A stretch of 18,381 nucleotides of DNA from Bacillota bacterium (GCA_017861355.1 JAGFXQ010000053.1:1-18381), one strand, 5' to 3'. Shown: positions 1 through 7,710, counted from the stretch's first letter. Numbers and translations: made by a program. The notes: generated from the letters alone by a model not told the origin.

Positions 1-7
1 ACTTTAA

Positions 8-44
8 GCGCTTGCACCTATGATAATTTCATAGCTACAAGCGC
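8..44 (-). other. Leader hairpin downstream of the left-edge promoter
   Basis: GCGCTTG (8-14) pairs with CAAGCGC (38-44), then A16-T36 and CTATGA (18-23) with TCATAG (29-34), around a five-base loop; two internal mismatches interrupt the stem. No T-run follows on either strand, so it is not a normal terminator. It lies 70-105 bases downstream of the predicted start, so it would be in the 5' leader or early coding part of a gene beyond the edge. Confidence 0.4.
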
Positions 45-119
45 CGCCGATCGTCGTCCCTATTCGGAATAATATACATTCTGGTCAACATAATCGATAC
101 CCGCTTTCATTTTTTTACA

Positions 120-148
120 AGATTAGCATAGATTTTAACCGATGTCAA
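120..148 (-). promoter_or_regulatory. Sigma-A-like promoter firing left out of the window
   Basis: On the minus strand a perfect TTGACA (143-148) is followed after 17 bases by TAATCT (120-125), with a TG dinucleotide one base upstream (extended -10). Transcription would start near 113 and run off the left edge. The -35 is a full match; the -10 matches only 3 of 6. It sits just downstream of the amidase stop, so the off-window gene probably has its own promoter. Confidence 0.5.
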
Positions 149-166
149 TGCGAAAAATTACGTGCA

Positions 167-1144
167 TCAGGCTACCGGTATTTTTAATACCTGACCAACA
201 AAGATTGTGTTAACGCTGAGACTATTTGCTTTCTTGATGATATCGTAGCGGTCAGGTGAACCAAGGTATGCCTTGCTGATCGAACTTAAGGTGTCACCTT
301 TCTGTACAGTATATTTTATATATTTACTGACGATCAGTTTCTGACCTACTTTGATTACATTTGGATCATTTAATTGATTTAAGTCTATCAAATTTTGTAC
401 CGTAGTCTTATACTTTGTGGCAATTTTGCCAAGTGTATCACCGCTTACAATGGTATAATATATATAATAATATTTGCTGGGATCCGGTACTTCGGTATAA
501 TCACAATTACAATACCGTGATACTGCAGTAGCGATTTCATTTGCACATTCTTCCCAGAATCGTTTATTTGCCATTAGTTCCTGCGCCTCATGCTCATTCG
601 TCATGAAGGCGATCTCACATAGAATGGAAGCTTTAGTACCCAGGGCTTTACAGTTACACATTGCCAGACGAGCACTGTGAACCCCCCGGTTTACCTGTGG
701 AGTCCCCTTGCTGAGCTCTTGCAGGACAAAATCTGCAAGATGCCTGGAATCTCCGAAGTATTCACTATGAATATAGACAGCGACACCCTCGGCCGAATTA
801 AAGGTTTTTCCGCCACCATATGCATTAAAATGAATGGAGATGGAACAATCACAGCCGGCATTTTCGATTTTCTGCTGGCGTGTTGTAAGGGAGATATCTT
901 TATCATTTTTAGCATTGGCATCATCAAAGCCGCTGCGAATAACATCAAAATTCTGTTCTTTCAAGCGTTTATAAAGCAGATCGGCAATACCAACATTCGC
1001 ATAATGTTCGAGATATTGTGTACCCTTTTTTACATCAATCTTTCCATCCATATCAATATCTATGTCTTTGGTAAAGGGTGGAGTTCTCTTTCCCGGAGTA
1101 TCACTGCCATGTCCTGCATCAATCGCGATTTTTAATTTAGCCAT
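167..1144 (-). CDS. N-acetylmuramoyl-L-alanine amidase (Amidase_3) with two LysM repeats, no signal peptide
   Basis: This is a zinc peptidoglycan hydrolase that cuts the bond between N-acetylmuramic acid and the stem peptide. Residues 5-212 form the Amidase_3 domain. The zinc ligands are visible as H12 (DAGHG), E46 (YLEHYAN) and H105 (SIHFNA), and the catalytic glutamate is E177 (CEIAFMTN). LysM repeats at about 228-273 and 276-323 would bind glycan. The protein starts MAKLKIAIDAGHG, with no signal peptide or membrane segment, so it would stay in the cytoplasm until lysis, as with the mother-cell amidase CwlC of Bacillus or phage endolysins. Between H12 and E46 lies an insertion carrying D29-x-D31-x-D33-G-x-x-D37, which resembles a calcium-binding loop. 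The start is supported by AAGGA about ten bases upstream. It is 89 bases downstream of the thioesterase on the same strand. The family is certain; the sporulation role is an inference. Confidence 0.92.
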   Translation of the reverse strand: MAKLKIAIDAGHGSDTPGKRTPPFTKDIDIDMDGKIDVKKGTQYLEHYANVGIADLLYKRLKEQNFDVIRSGFDDANAKNDKDISLTTRQQKIENAGCDCSISIHFNAYGGGKTFNSAEGVAVYIHSEYFGDSRHLADFVLQELSKGTPQVNRGVHSARLAMCNCKALGTKASILCEIAFMTNEHEAQELMANKRFWEECANEIATAVSRYCNCDYTEVPDPSKYYYIYYTIVSGDTLGKIATKYKTTVQNLIDLNQLNDPNVIKVGQKLIVSKYIKYTVQKGDTLSSISKAYLGSPDRYDIIKKANSLSVNTIFVGQVLKIPVA

Positions 1145-1233
1145 AAAAATTAGTCCTTATCTTGAATACAATGCTTACATTATTAGTATACTCATCTATA
1201 GGAGCAGGGTTACAATAATAAATGAGACTGTGC

Positions 1234-1704
1234 TTAATAACCTTCTTTTCTTCTCTTGTGGCGCAGAGTATGCCTTTTCTTGCCAGCCTCCCATTCGGCA
1301 CGCTCGGATTCGGTCTCCAGTACAAGCTTCGGAACCTCTGTGGGTTGACCATCTTCATCCAGAGCAACCAGAACAAGATAGGCACGGTTAACAACCTTAC
1401 GAATTCCATGAAGGTCTTCAACATAGGTATCGACCCGGACTTCCATCGAGGTATGTCCGACATAAGTGATATGGCCGATTAAGACCAGAGTATTATTTAT
1501 GAAAGCACCAGCCTTAAACTGAAGATTATCAATTGCAGCAGTTGTCACATTGTGACCACAGTGACGTCTGGCAACGACCGCAGCCACGACATCGATCCAT
1601 TCAACTAATTGTCCGCCAAAAAGTCGTTCGGATCCGTTGATATGAGAGGGCATCAATATCTGAACCTGTTCTGTTATAGAATCTGAGACGCGTTTTGGAT
1701 CCAT
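1234..1704 (-). CDS. Acyl-CoA thioesterase, hotdog fold (YciA/BACH-like)
   Basis: A 156-residue protein predicted to hydrolyse acyl-CoA to free acid and CoA in the cytoplasm. The segment HINGSERLFGGQLVEWID near residues 20-37 matches the family pattern N-x-x-G-x-x-F-G-G-x-L-x-x-x-D, which holds the active-site residue and the CoA-facing helix. GHTSMEVRVDTYVED at about 82-96 is the second conserved strand region. The charged C-terminal tail (EAGKKRHTLRHKRRKEGY) is typical of this group. The open frame extends 27 codons further upstream, but the start was set at 1704 because AAAGGAAA lies eight bases before that ATG and the extension looks non-coding. It is divergent from fba and followed by the amidase. 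Substrate chain length cannot be read from the sequence. Confidence 0.88.
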   Translation of the reverse strand: MDPKRVSDSITEQVQILMPSHINGSERLFGGQLVEWIDVVAAVVARRHCGHNVTTAAIDNLQFKAGAFINNTLVLIGHITYVGHTSMEVRVDTYVEDLHGIRKVVNRAYLVLVALDEDGQPTEVPKLVLETESERAEWEAGKKRHTLRHKRRKEGY

Positions 1705-1790
1705 GTGATTTCCTTTCTTGATTCGAGATATAGTAATATGCAATGTTTCTATGACTATTTTATACCCAAGGATACAAATTCGCAATTTTT

Positions 1791-1833
1791 ATTTAAGTGT
1801 GTGCAGCACCTTTTGACACTTAAATCATTTAAG
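1791..1833. promoter_or_regulatory. Triple ATTTAAG inverted-repeat cluster between thioesterase gene and fba
   Basis: ATTTAAGTGT (1791-1800) is the exact inverse of ACACTTAAAT (1816-1825). The second copy forms a further perfect palindrome with the next bases, CTTAAATCATTTAAG (1819-1833). Three half-sites therefore lie within 43 bases. The cluster overlaps a TTGACA (1813-1818), which with TTTAAT (1837-1842, 18-base spacer) would make an upstream promoter for fba. This arrangement suits a repressor site, but no known consensus was recognised. Confidence 0.45.
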
Positions 1834-1868
1834 ATCTTTAATATCTTTTAAAAAAAATCGAAAAAAAC

Positions 1869-1896
1869 TTTTCAATGGATAATTTTATGGTATAAT
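1869..1896 (+). promoter_or_regulatory. Promoter of fba
   Basis: A perfect TATAAT (1891-1896), with TG one base before it, is preceded after 16 bases by TTTTCA (1869-1874; 4 of 6). The start would be near 1903, giving a leader of about 43 bases. A second candidate lies upstream (TTGACA 1813-1818 with TTTAAT 1837-1842), so fba may have two promoters. Confidence 0.6.
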
Positions 1897-1945
1897 AAAT
1901 GAAGCATTGAAAAATAATTAACAAATGGAAAGGATTGATAAAATT

Positions 1946-2884
1946 ATGGCATTAGTTACAACGAAAGAAATGTTTCAGAAGGCATATGCCGGCGGATATG
2001 CAATTGGTGCTTTTAACGTAAACAATATGGAGATCGTACAGGGAATTACAGAGGCTGCCAAAGAATTGAATGCACCTGTTATCCTTCAGGTATCAGCAGG
2101 AGCAAGAAAGTATGCTAAGCATGCTTATCTTGTAAAATTAGTTGAGGCTGCATTGGCAGATACCGATCTTCCTATCGCACTTCACTTAGATCATGGTGAT
2201 GATTTTGAGATCTGTAAATCATGTATCGATGGAGGCTTTTCATCAGTTATGATAGATGGTTCTAAGCATACGTTTGAAGAGAATATTAAGTTAACAAAGC
2301 AGGTTGTGGAATATGCTCATGCTCACGGCTGTGTTGTTGAAGGTGAATTAGGTAAGTTAGCTGGTATCGAGGATGATGTTAATGTTAGCGCAGAAGATGC
2401 ATCCTATACCAGACCGGAAGAGGTAGAAGAGTTTGTTACCCGTACCGGTGTTGACTCCTTAGCGATTGCAATCGGAACAAGCCACGGCGCATTCAAATTC
2501 AAACCCGGCCAGTCACCTAAGCTTCGTTTTGATATTCTCGAAGAAGTAGCAAAGAGATTACCTAACTTCCCTATCGTATTACACGGTGCTTCCAGCGTAT
2601 CTCAGGAATATGTTGAGTTAATCAAGAAATACGGCGGTAAGATGGACGATGCAATCGGTATTCCGGAAGATATGTTAAGACAGGCTGCTAAGATGGCAGT
2701 ATGTAAGATCAATATTGACTCTGACTTAAGACTTGCATTTACTGCAGGTATCAGAGAATATATGGCAAACAACCCGACTCACTTTGATCCCAGACAATAC
2801 CTGACACCTGCAAGAAACAACATCAAGACTCTTGTTAAGCATAAGATTGTTAACGTTCTTGGTTGTGATGGTGCAGCATTATAA
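1946..2884 (+). CDS. fba: Fructose-bisphosphate aldolase, class II
   Basis: This glycolytic and gluconeogenic enzyme cleaves fructose 1,6-bisphosphate to dihydroxyacetone phosphate and glyceraldehyde 3-phosphate, using a zinc ion in the cytoplasm. The 312-residue barrel shows the class II signatures: D82 and H83 (LHLDHGDD), the second signature around E133-E135 (VVEGELG), and zinc-ligand histidines H180 (GTSHG) and H213 (LHGASS). The sequence from MALVTTKEMF onward is the form common in clostridia. An in-frame ATG seven codons upstream is rejected because it overlaps the ribosome binding site AAAGGA, which is placed correctly for the ATG at 1946. The gene stands alone between its own promoter and a strong hairpin terminator. 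Tagatose-bisphosphate aldolase is a close relative, but no sugar-operon context points to it. Confidence 0.95.
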   Translation: MALVTTKEMFQKAYAGGYAIGAFNVNNMEIVQGITEAAKELNAPVILQVSAGARKYAKHAYLVKLVEAALADTDLPIALHLDHGDDFEICKSCIDGGFSSVMIDGSKHTFEENIKLTKQVVEYAHAHGCVVEGELGKLAGIEDDVNVSAEDASYTRPEEVEEFVTRTGVDSLAIAIGTSHGAFKFKPGQSPKLRFDILEEVAKRLPNFPIVLHGASSVSQEYVELIKKYGGKMDDAIGIPEDMLRQAAKMAVCKINIDSDLRLAFTAGIREYMANNPTHFDPRQYLTPARNNIKTLVKHKIVNVLGCDGAAL

Positions 2885-2928
2885 TTTGCTGACCAAGTGG
2901 GATAAATAATTATTATGAATTGATTAAG

Positions 2929-2965
2929 AAGAGCCTGTAAGGAATTTTATTCCTTACAGGCTCTT
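2929..2965. terminator. Shared bidirectional hairpin terminator of fba and the GGDEF-EAL gene
   Basis: A perfect 16-bp stem (2929-2944 with 2950-2965) around a five-base loop. It begins 45 bases after the fba stop and ends 11 bases before the stop of the convergent minus-strand gene. The tracts after it (TTTATTCTT on plus, CTTCTT on minus) are modestly T-rich, so it can serve both genes. Confidence 0.85.
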
Positions 2966-2976
2966 TATTCTTGACT

Positions 2977-5463
2977 TTAAAATAAAGAATATTGAGAGAT
3001 TAGATCATCTTCACGAAGCATCTCTAACAATTCTGTGGGATGTAGTGGACGACTAAAGATATATCCCTGGACAACGTCACAATGCTTTCTTCGTAACAAT
3101 GTCAGCTGATCCTCACTCTCGACACCTTCAGCCACCACCTTGATATCCAGACTATGTGCCAGCTGGATGATGGTTTCTGCAATCTGTGCATCCTTTTCAC
3201 TGGTACAGATGTTATCAATAAAGGACTTATCAATCTTTAGAGTATCAATCGGCATCTTAGTAAGGTAATTCAGGGAGGAATATCCGGTTCCGAAATCATC
3301 CAGAGATACCTTCACACCTAGTTCCTGCAGACCGCTTAATAATTTTGTTGCATCCATGATGGAGGATACTAGGGTGCTTTCCGTAATCTCAAGCTCGAGG
3401 TACTGTGGTGGCAGAAGTGTCTCCTCCAGAATCTCGGACAACATACCGATAAAGCCGGGACGATTAATCTGTACGGAAGAGATGTTAACCGATACCGGTC
3501 GAGGATTGGAGCCGAGATCGATCAATTTCTTACTGAAGATACAGGCTTCGCGAATTAACCAGGAACTTAATTCTGTAATCAAACCGTTTTCTTCAGCGAT
3601 GGGAATGAATTCGCCGGGGCTTAATGGACCAAGACGTTCGTTGCGTATTCTCATTAAAGCTTCAAAGCCGATAATATTATTTGTATCCAGCTCGACGAGC
3701 GGCTGGTACTGTATGTAGATATCCTGGTTGTCAATAGAACTTCTGAGTACTTCCAGGACGATGGTGTTACGGTTCAATTCTTCCTCCATTTTAGAGTCGA
3801 ACAGAGTGAATTTGTTTTTGCCGGTATCTTTTGACTTATACATTGCGATATCGGAGTTCTTGATTAAGTTCTTAGGCGACAAACCATTTTCCGGATAGAT
3901 GGAGATACCGATGCTCATGGATACATATACCGTCTCACCATCCAAATCAAGGGGGGTACGGAAGCTTTCAATAATCTGTGAGGCAAAATCTACGGCAGCT
4001 TCCTTAGAAATAATATCCTCCTTAAATAGTAAAAACTCATCACCACCGGCTCTGGCCAGCATACCATTCGTTCCGAGGATAGAGGACAACAGCTGTGCTG
4101 TTTTCACTAAGAGAGTATCACCATATTCGTGACCCAGAGTATCATTTACTGTTTTGAAATTGTCCAAATCAACAAAATATACCGCATGGATCTTATCACT
4201 CACACCGGAACCGATTAATACTGCATTGACATAGTCAAGAAAAGCTAGCTTATTCGGAAGATTAGTCAGAGTATCGTGATAAGCCAGGAATTCAATATGA
4301 TCATAATTGGATCGAAGCTGCTCTTCGTTCGAGAGTAGTTCCTCATGCATCGATTCCAGATCCTCATAATTAGTCTTAATAATATGGAGCATTTTATTGA
4401 AATTCTTGGATAACTCGCCAAGTTCGTTATTGCTCTTAATGCTGGACTGAACCGTAAGGTTACCGTCAGAAGCGGTTCGCATAGCATCTCTTAATGCAAT
4501 AATCGGTGTTGAGTATTGGCGTGACAGGATATTGGCGAAGAATATTACAACAACAAGAAATATAGCACAAATGATGATCAATACGGTCAACATAATGGTG
4601 GTTACGGATTGTATATCGGAGATGTCTTGTTTTACAAGCAGCACCCAATTGAGTTCCGGGATGATACTATAGCCGTAAACTTGATTGGTGTTTTCATAAA
4701 AGTATTGAAAGGTTCCATTGCTCATGATGGCGCCGTTGTTGTATTCATTCACAAGGGAAGAGAGCTTTCCGGAATTAATCTCCGAACCAATCAGAGCGGA
4801 GTTGGGATGATAAATTACATTTCCTGTTTTATCGAGCAGAATACTATATCCGGAGTCACCAAGGGTAATCGAACTTAGATACTGCTCAAAGTAAAGGGCA
4901 TTAATTGTGCTGATTACATAACCTTGAATGGTATTGCTTGCAGAATCGATGATGGGAGCTCCGATCTCAACAGAATAAATTACATCTCCGTCACGGGTCA
5001 TTGGACGTATTCCGTCCACAGCCATAGCAATGGACTTGGTTGCATGCATGTAATTTAAAGAGAGTTCGGATCTGGTATTTTTGCCTATAACAGAAGAATC
5101 AGAACTTGCGATAATTTCATTATTGATATTATATAGAGAAATGCGCTCACAGTAGTCATAACTGTTGACACGCTTTTTTAGAATTTCATTCACCGCGGAT
5201 GTGGAAAAGGTAAGATGGTTGTCACTTATGAATGCAGCATTCATCAGCTCTTCCTGAATAGATAGTAGGGATACTTCGGTTTCCTGTGTCTCTAATATTG
5301 CCTCTAACCCCTTTTTGCTTGCCTCAGTAAGACGAAGAATATTGTCGGTATTCAGGTCTACCAATTGATTCGATAGTAATCCATGCGTTATTACGGAAAC
5401 CAGAATAACAGGGATCATAGATGTAATAATAAGTAAAATACGCAGGGATTTCTTAATAGACAT
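2977..5463 (-). CDS. Membrane cyclic-di-GMP enzyme: dCache sensor, HAMP, GGDEF and EAL domains
   Basis: This 828-residue protein probably controls cyclic-di-GMP in response to an extracellular small molecule. Membrane segments lie at about 8-30 and 288-312 and flank an outside region (31-285) with dCache-like sequence (GYSILLDKTGNVIYHP near 205-220). A HAMP region follows (about 313-365), then a short coiled stretch, a GGDEF domain (about 390-556) and an EAL domain (about 565-820). The synthase motif AGGDEF is intact at 472-477, but the inhibitory RxxD site five residues before it is missing (GTNG). The phosphodiesterase residues are all present: EAL 601-603, N660, E692, DDFGTG 722-727, K745, E779 and Q799. 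Both activities are therefore possible. The start was moved 29 codons in from the longest frame, to 5463, because GGAGG lies just before it. It has no operon partner. Confidence 0.93.
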   Translation of the reverse strand: MSIKKSLRILLIITSMIPVILVSVITHGLLSNQLVDLNTDNILRLTEASKKGLEAILETQETEVSLLSIQEELMNAAFISDNHLTFSTSAVNEILKKRVNSYDYCERISLYNINNEIIASSDSSVIGKNTRSELSLNYMHATKSIAMAVDGIRPMTRDGDVIYSVEIGAPIIDSASNTIQGYVISTINALYFEQYLSSITLGDSGYSILLDKTGNVIYHPNSALIGSEINSGKLSSLVNEYNNGAIMSNGTFQYFYENTNQVYGYSIIPELNWVLLVKQDISDIQSVTTIMLTVLIIICAIFLVVVIFFANILSRQYSTPIIALRDAMRTASDGNLTVQSSIKSNNELGELSKNFNKMLHIIKTNYEDLESMHEELLSNEEQLRSNYDHIEFLAYHDTLTNLPNKLAFLDYVNAVLIGSGVSDKIHAVYFVDLDNFKTVNDTLGHEYGDTLLVKTAQLLSSILGTNGMLARAGGDEFLLFKEDIISKEAAVDFASQIIESFRTPLDLDGETVYVSMSIGISIYPENGLSPKNLIKNSDIAMYKSKDTGKNKFTLFDSKMEEELNRNTIVLEVLRSSIDNQDIYIQYQPLVELDTNNIIGFEALMRIRNERLGPLSPGEFIPIAEENGLITELSSWLIREACIFSKKLIDLGSNPRPVSVNISSVQINRPGFIGMLSEILEETLLPPQYLELEITESTLVSSIMDATKLLSGLQELGVKVSLDDFGTGYSSLNYLTKMPIDTLKIDKSFIDNICTSEKDAQIAETIIQLAHSLDIKVVAEGVESEDQLTLLRRKHCDVVQGYIFSRPLHPTELLEMLREDDLISQYSLF

Positions 5464-5521
5464 AATGTACCTCCAACAATAGTAGCAGTTCGTACGTAAA
5501 TAAAACGAAATAACACTATTT

Positions 5522-5550
5522 ATTCTACCAATTAAGTAATAATAATGCAA
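5522..5550 (-). promoter_or_regulatory. Candidate promoter of the GGDEF-EAL gene
   Basis: On the minus strand TTGCAT (5545-5550) and TAGAAT (5522-5527; 5 of 6) are separated by 17 bases, about 60 bases upstream of the chosen start. The -35 is weak. The 376-bp gap 5464-5839 to tgt otherwise holds the palindrome at 5596-5614 and the tgt promoter and leader; no gene is seen in it. Confidence 0.45.
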
Positions 5551-5595
5551 TATATATTATATTTTAAACTTTTTCTTCATAAATCGTCCTTAAAA

Positions 5596-5614
5596 ATTGT
5601 GCATAGTGCACAAT
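5596..5614. promoter_or_regulatory. Perfect palindrome, operator-like
   Basis: ATTGTGCA, a TAG centre, then TGCACAAT: an 8-3-8 perfect dyad. It lies 46 bases upstream of the -35 of the GGDEF-EAL gene and about 100 bases upstream of the tgt -35. The form fits a dimeric regulator. I do not recognise the consensus; it is not the GAAC-type LexA box. Confidence 0.4.
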
Positions 5615-5713
5615 AAAATTATGTCGAATTGACGCGGTTCACCATTTTATTAGGGAAGTAAGATAAAGTTTTATGATTATTTATTAATTCTTTCTGAACA
5701 TCAGATATTTTAG

Positions 5714-5742
5714 TTGAAAATAAAGCCTTTTAAGGGTATACT
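5714..5742 (+). promoter_or_regulatory. Promoter of tgt-yajC
   Basis: TTGAAA (5714-5719; 5 of 6) and TATACT (5737-5742; 5 of 6) with an optimal 17-base spacer. The start near 5749 gives a leader of about 90 bases. The leader holds a small nested hairpin: GCTGC 5773-5777 with GCAGC 5810-5814, and CGGA 5795-5798 with TCCG 5803-5806. No preQ1 riboswitch sequence is seen in the leader. Confidence 0.65.
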
Positions 5743-5839
5743 TGTAATGTTAAAAACGAAGAGAAATAGGAAGCTGCGACCCTGATATAAATAACGGATC
5801 ATTCCGGCTGCAGCATATAGAAAGCAGGAACAAATTTAA

Positions 5840-6973
5840 ATGTATAAATTAATCGAACAGGATGGACGAGCGAAGAGTGCTGAATTTCAAACCGTGCATG
5901 GAACGATCCAAACCCCTGTATTTATGAATGTAGGAACCGCTGCCGCTATCAAGGGTGCCGTATCTACGATGGACCTGAAGGAGATCGGAACTCAGGTGGA
6001 GTTATCCAACACCTATCATTTACATGTCAGACCCGGCGATAAGATCGTGAAGCAGATGGGCGGACTTCATAAATTCATGGTATGGGATAGACCTATTTTA
6101 ACTGATTCCGGTGGTTTTCAAGTATTCTCACTTTCCGGACTACGGAAGATAAAAGAAGAAGGCGTATATTTCAGCTCACATATCGATGGAAGAAAGATAT
6201 TCATGGGACCGGAGGAGAGTATGCAGATACAGTCCAATCTTGCCTCTACCATAGCGATGGCTTTTGATGAATGTCCTCCCCATCCGGCAACAAGAGAATA
6301 TATGCAGAATTCTGTAGATCGAACTACTCGCTGGTTGAAACGCTGTAAGGCTGAGATGGACCGTTTGAATGGACTGGAAGATACAATTAATAAACATCAG
6401 ATGCTTTTTGGGATTAATCAGGGTGGCACGTTTGAAGATATACGAATCGAGCATGCGAAATTGATCTCTGAGATGGACTTGGATGGCTATGCACTAGGCG
6501 GTCTTGCTGTCGGAGAAAGCCATGATGAGATGTATCGGATACTGGATGAGACTGTTCCATATTTGCCCTTAAATAAACCGGTATATCTGATGGGTGTCGG
6601 AACACCTGCCAATATTCTTGAAGCCGTGGATCGTGGTGTTGATTTCTTCGACTGTGTATACCCTTCCAGAAATGGCAGACATGGACATGCTTACACCAAC
6701 TATGGTAAGATGAATCTTCTGAATGCAAAATACGAACTGGATGACCGACCGATCGAAGAGGGCTGTGACTGCCCGGTATGTAAAAATTACAGCAGATCTT
6801 ACATCAGGCATCTTCTGAAGGCGAAGGAGATGTTAGGCATGAGATTTTTAGTACTCCATAATCTCTACTTCTATAACCATATGATGGAGGAGATTCGGGA
6901 AGCGATCCGCGAGAAACGTTATCAAGAATATAAGAAGATGCGACTTGAAGGATTTGTTAGGAGCGAGGATTAA
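5840..6973 (+). CDS. tgt: tRNA-guanine transglycosylase (queuosine pathway)
   Basis: The enzyme exchanges guanine-34 in the anticodon of Tyr, His, Asn and Asp tRNAs for preQ1, the queuosine precursor, in the cytoplasm. The length of 377 residues is normal for the bacterial form. The active-site aspartates are visible: D89 in LTDSGGFQVF, D143 in DECPP, and the nucleophile D271 in DFFDCVYPSRNGRHG. The structural zinc site is complete: C309, C311, C314 (CDCPVC) and H340 (VLHNLYFY). The substrate loop GGLAVGE (220-226) is intact. AGGAA precedes the ATG by about nine bases. It is followed after 48 bases by yajC on the same strand, a common pairing in bacteria. The neighbour genes queA and ruvB, often found upstream, are not present here. 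Confidence 0.97.
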   Translation: MYKLIEQDGRAKSAEFQTVHGTIQTPVFMNVGTAAAIKGAVSTMDLKEIGTQVELSNTYHLHVRPGDKIVKQMGGLHKFMVWDRPILTDSGGFQVFSLSGLRKIKEEGVYFSSHIDGRKIFMGPEESMQIQSNLASTIAMAFDECPPHPATREYMQNSVDRTTRWLKRCKAEMDRLNGLEDTINKHQMLFGINQGGTFEDIRIEHAKLISEMDLDGYALGGLAVGESHDEMYRILDETVPYLPLNKPVYLMGVGTPANILEAVDRGVDFFDCVYPSRNGRHGHAYTNYGKMNLLNAKYELDDRPIEEGCDCPVCKNYSRSYIRHLLKAKEMLGMRFLVLHNLYFYNHMMEEIREAIREKRYQEYKKMRLEGFVRSED

Positions 6974-7021
6974 TAGCGAATAACATTGAATTATAGAAAA
7001 ATTAACCAGGAGGAATAAATA

Positions 7022-7348
7022 ATGAATAATTTAATGCTTTTAACAGCCGGTGCGGGTGGTTCAACGTCAGGCTCATGGTTATTATTAGTTGTTGAGGTTG
7101 GTTTCTTAGGACTTTTGCTTTATTTTATGCTGATTCGTCCCCAGAAGAAGCAACAGAAGAGAATGAACATGATGCTTTCAAACATCGCAGCTGGTGACAG
7201 CATATTAACATCCGGCGGTTTCTACGGAGTTGTTATTGATGTTATGGATGAAATCGTAATCGTTGAGTTCGGTAACAACAAAAACTGCAGAATCCCTATG
7301 AAAAAGAATGCCATCGTAGAGATCGAGAAACCCAACACCGAGAAATAA
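7022..7348 (+). CDS. yajC: Preprotein translocase accessory subunit YajC
   Basis: A 108-residue single-span membrane protein of the SecDF-YajC complex, which assists Sec-dependent export. A short N-terminal segment leads into one hydrophobic span (about 18-42). The family hallmark RPQKKQQKRM follows at about 44-53, then a cytoplasmic domain with the conserved pattern GDSILTSGGFYGVV (about 59-72). A strong AGGAGG site lies about eight bases before the ATG. It is most likely co-transcribed with tgt and ends at a terminator about 110 bases downstream. In many clostridia secD and secF or the SCIFF peptide genes come next; neither is in this window. A weak 8-2-8 inverted repeat (7344-7361) overlaps its stop codon. 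Confidence 0.95.
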   Translation: MNNLMLLTAGAGGSTSGSWLLLVVEVGFLGLLLYFMLIRPQKKQQKRMNMMLSNIAAGDSILTSGGFYGVVIDVMDEIVIVEFGNNKNCRIPMKKNAIVEIEKPNTEK

Positions 7349-7460
7349 TCATCTGATTATTATGGAACTAATATAAGATGATCATGTGATGGTGAACGAC
7401 AAATATAGAAACGAACACAGAAACATCACCTGATTATTAATAAGTAGAAGAAGAATTATT

Positions 7461-7496
7461 GGCTGCCAGCGGATCAACCCCTTGGCAGCCTTTTTT
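7461..7496 (+). terminator. Terminator of tgt-yajC
   Basis: GGCTGCCA (7461-7468) pairs with TGGCAGCC (7483-7490) around a 14-base loop, and the stem is followed at once by six T residues. It lies about 110 bases beyond the yajC stop. Confidence 0.85.
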
Positions 7497-7574
7497 ATTG
7501 CCTAGCAAATTTTACTCGGCACAATAAACAACGCTCAGCTATGGGTGCACACACTTTAATTCTTCGGAAGTATC

Positions 7575-7638
7575 AGTAATATCATTCAACCACGAACAGT
7601 CTGCTGAGGATTAGTAATATCATTGTATGCAAACAGTC
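7575..7638. repeat. Imperfect 27-base direct repeat
   Basis: AGTAATATCATT followed by AACAGTC occurs at 7575-7601 and again at 7613-7638, starting 38 bases apart, with a diverged middle. It sits in the non-coding gap after yajC. Its function is unknown and it may simply be an old duplication. Confidence 0.45.
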
Positions 7639-7710
7639 AAGTTAATCAGATGTTGATGAATTGTAATAACCTAAAGATATTATGATAGATGTAATAAATT
7701 AATTTTGCAT

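Noticed and set aside
60..110. 16-codon minus-strand frame just after the left-edge promoter
   Set aside because: It would be almost leaderless and has no ribosome binding site; a leader peptide cannot be argued from this.
677..1135. 152-residue plus-strand frame opposite the amidase
   Set aside because: A shadow of the amidase gene; the minus-strand product has all the catalytic motifs.
3356..3718. Plus-strand frame opposite the EAL domain
   Set aside because: A shadow of the GGDEF-EAL gene, with no ribosome binding site and no recognisable domain.
5743..5839. preQ1 riboswitch ahead of tgt
   Set aside because: The leader has a small hairpin but lacks the C-rich and A-rich blocks of the known preQ1 classes; tgt itself is also not a usual preQ1 riboswitch target.
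7349..7460. SCIFF (six-cysteine peptide) gene after yajC, as in many clostridia
   Set aside because: No frame with the needed cysteines exists in this stretch, and a terminator follows.
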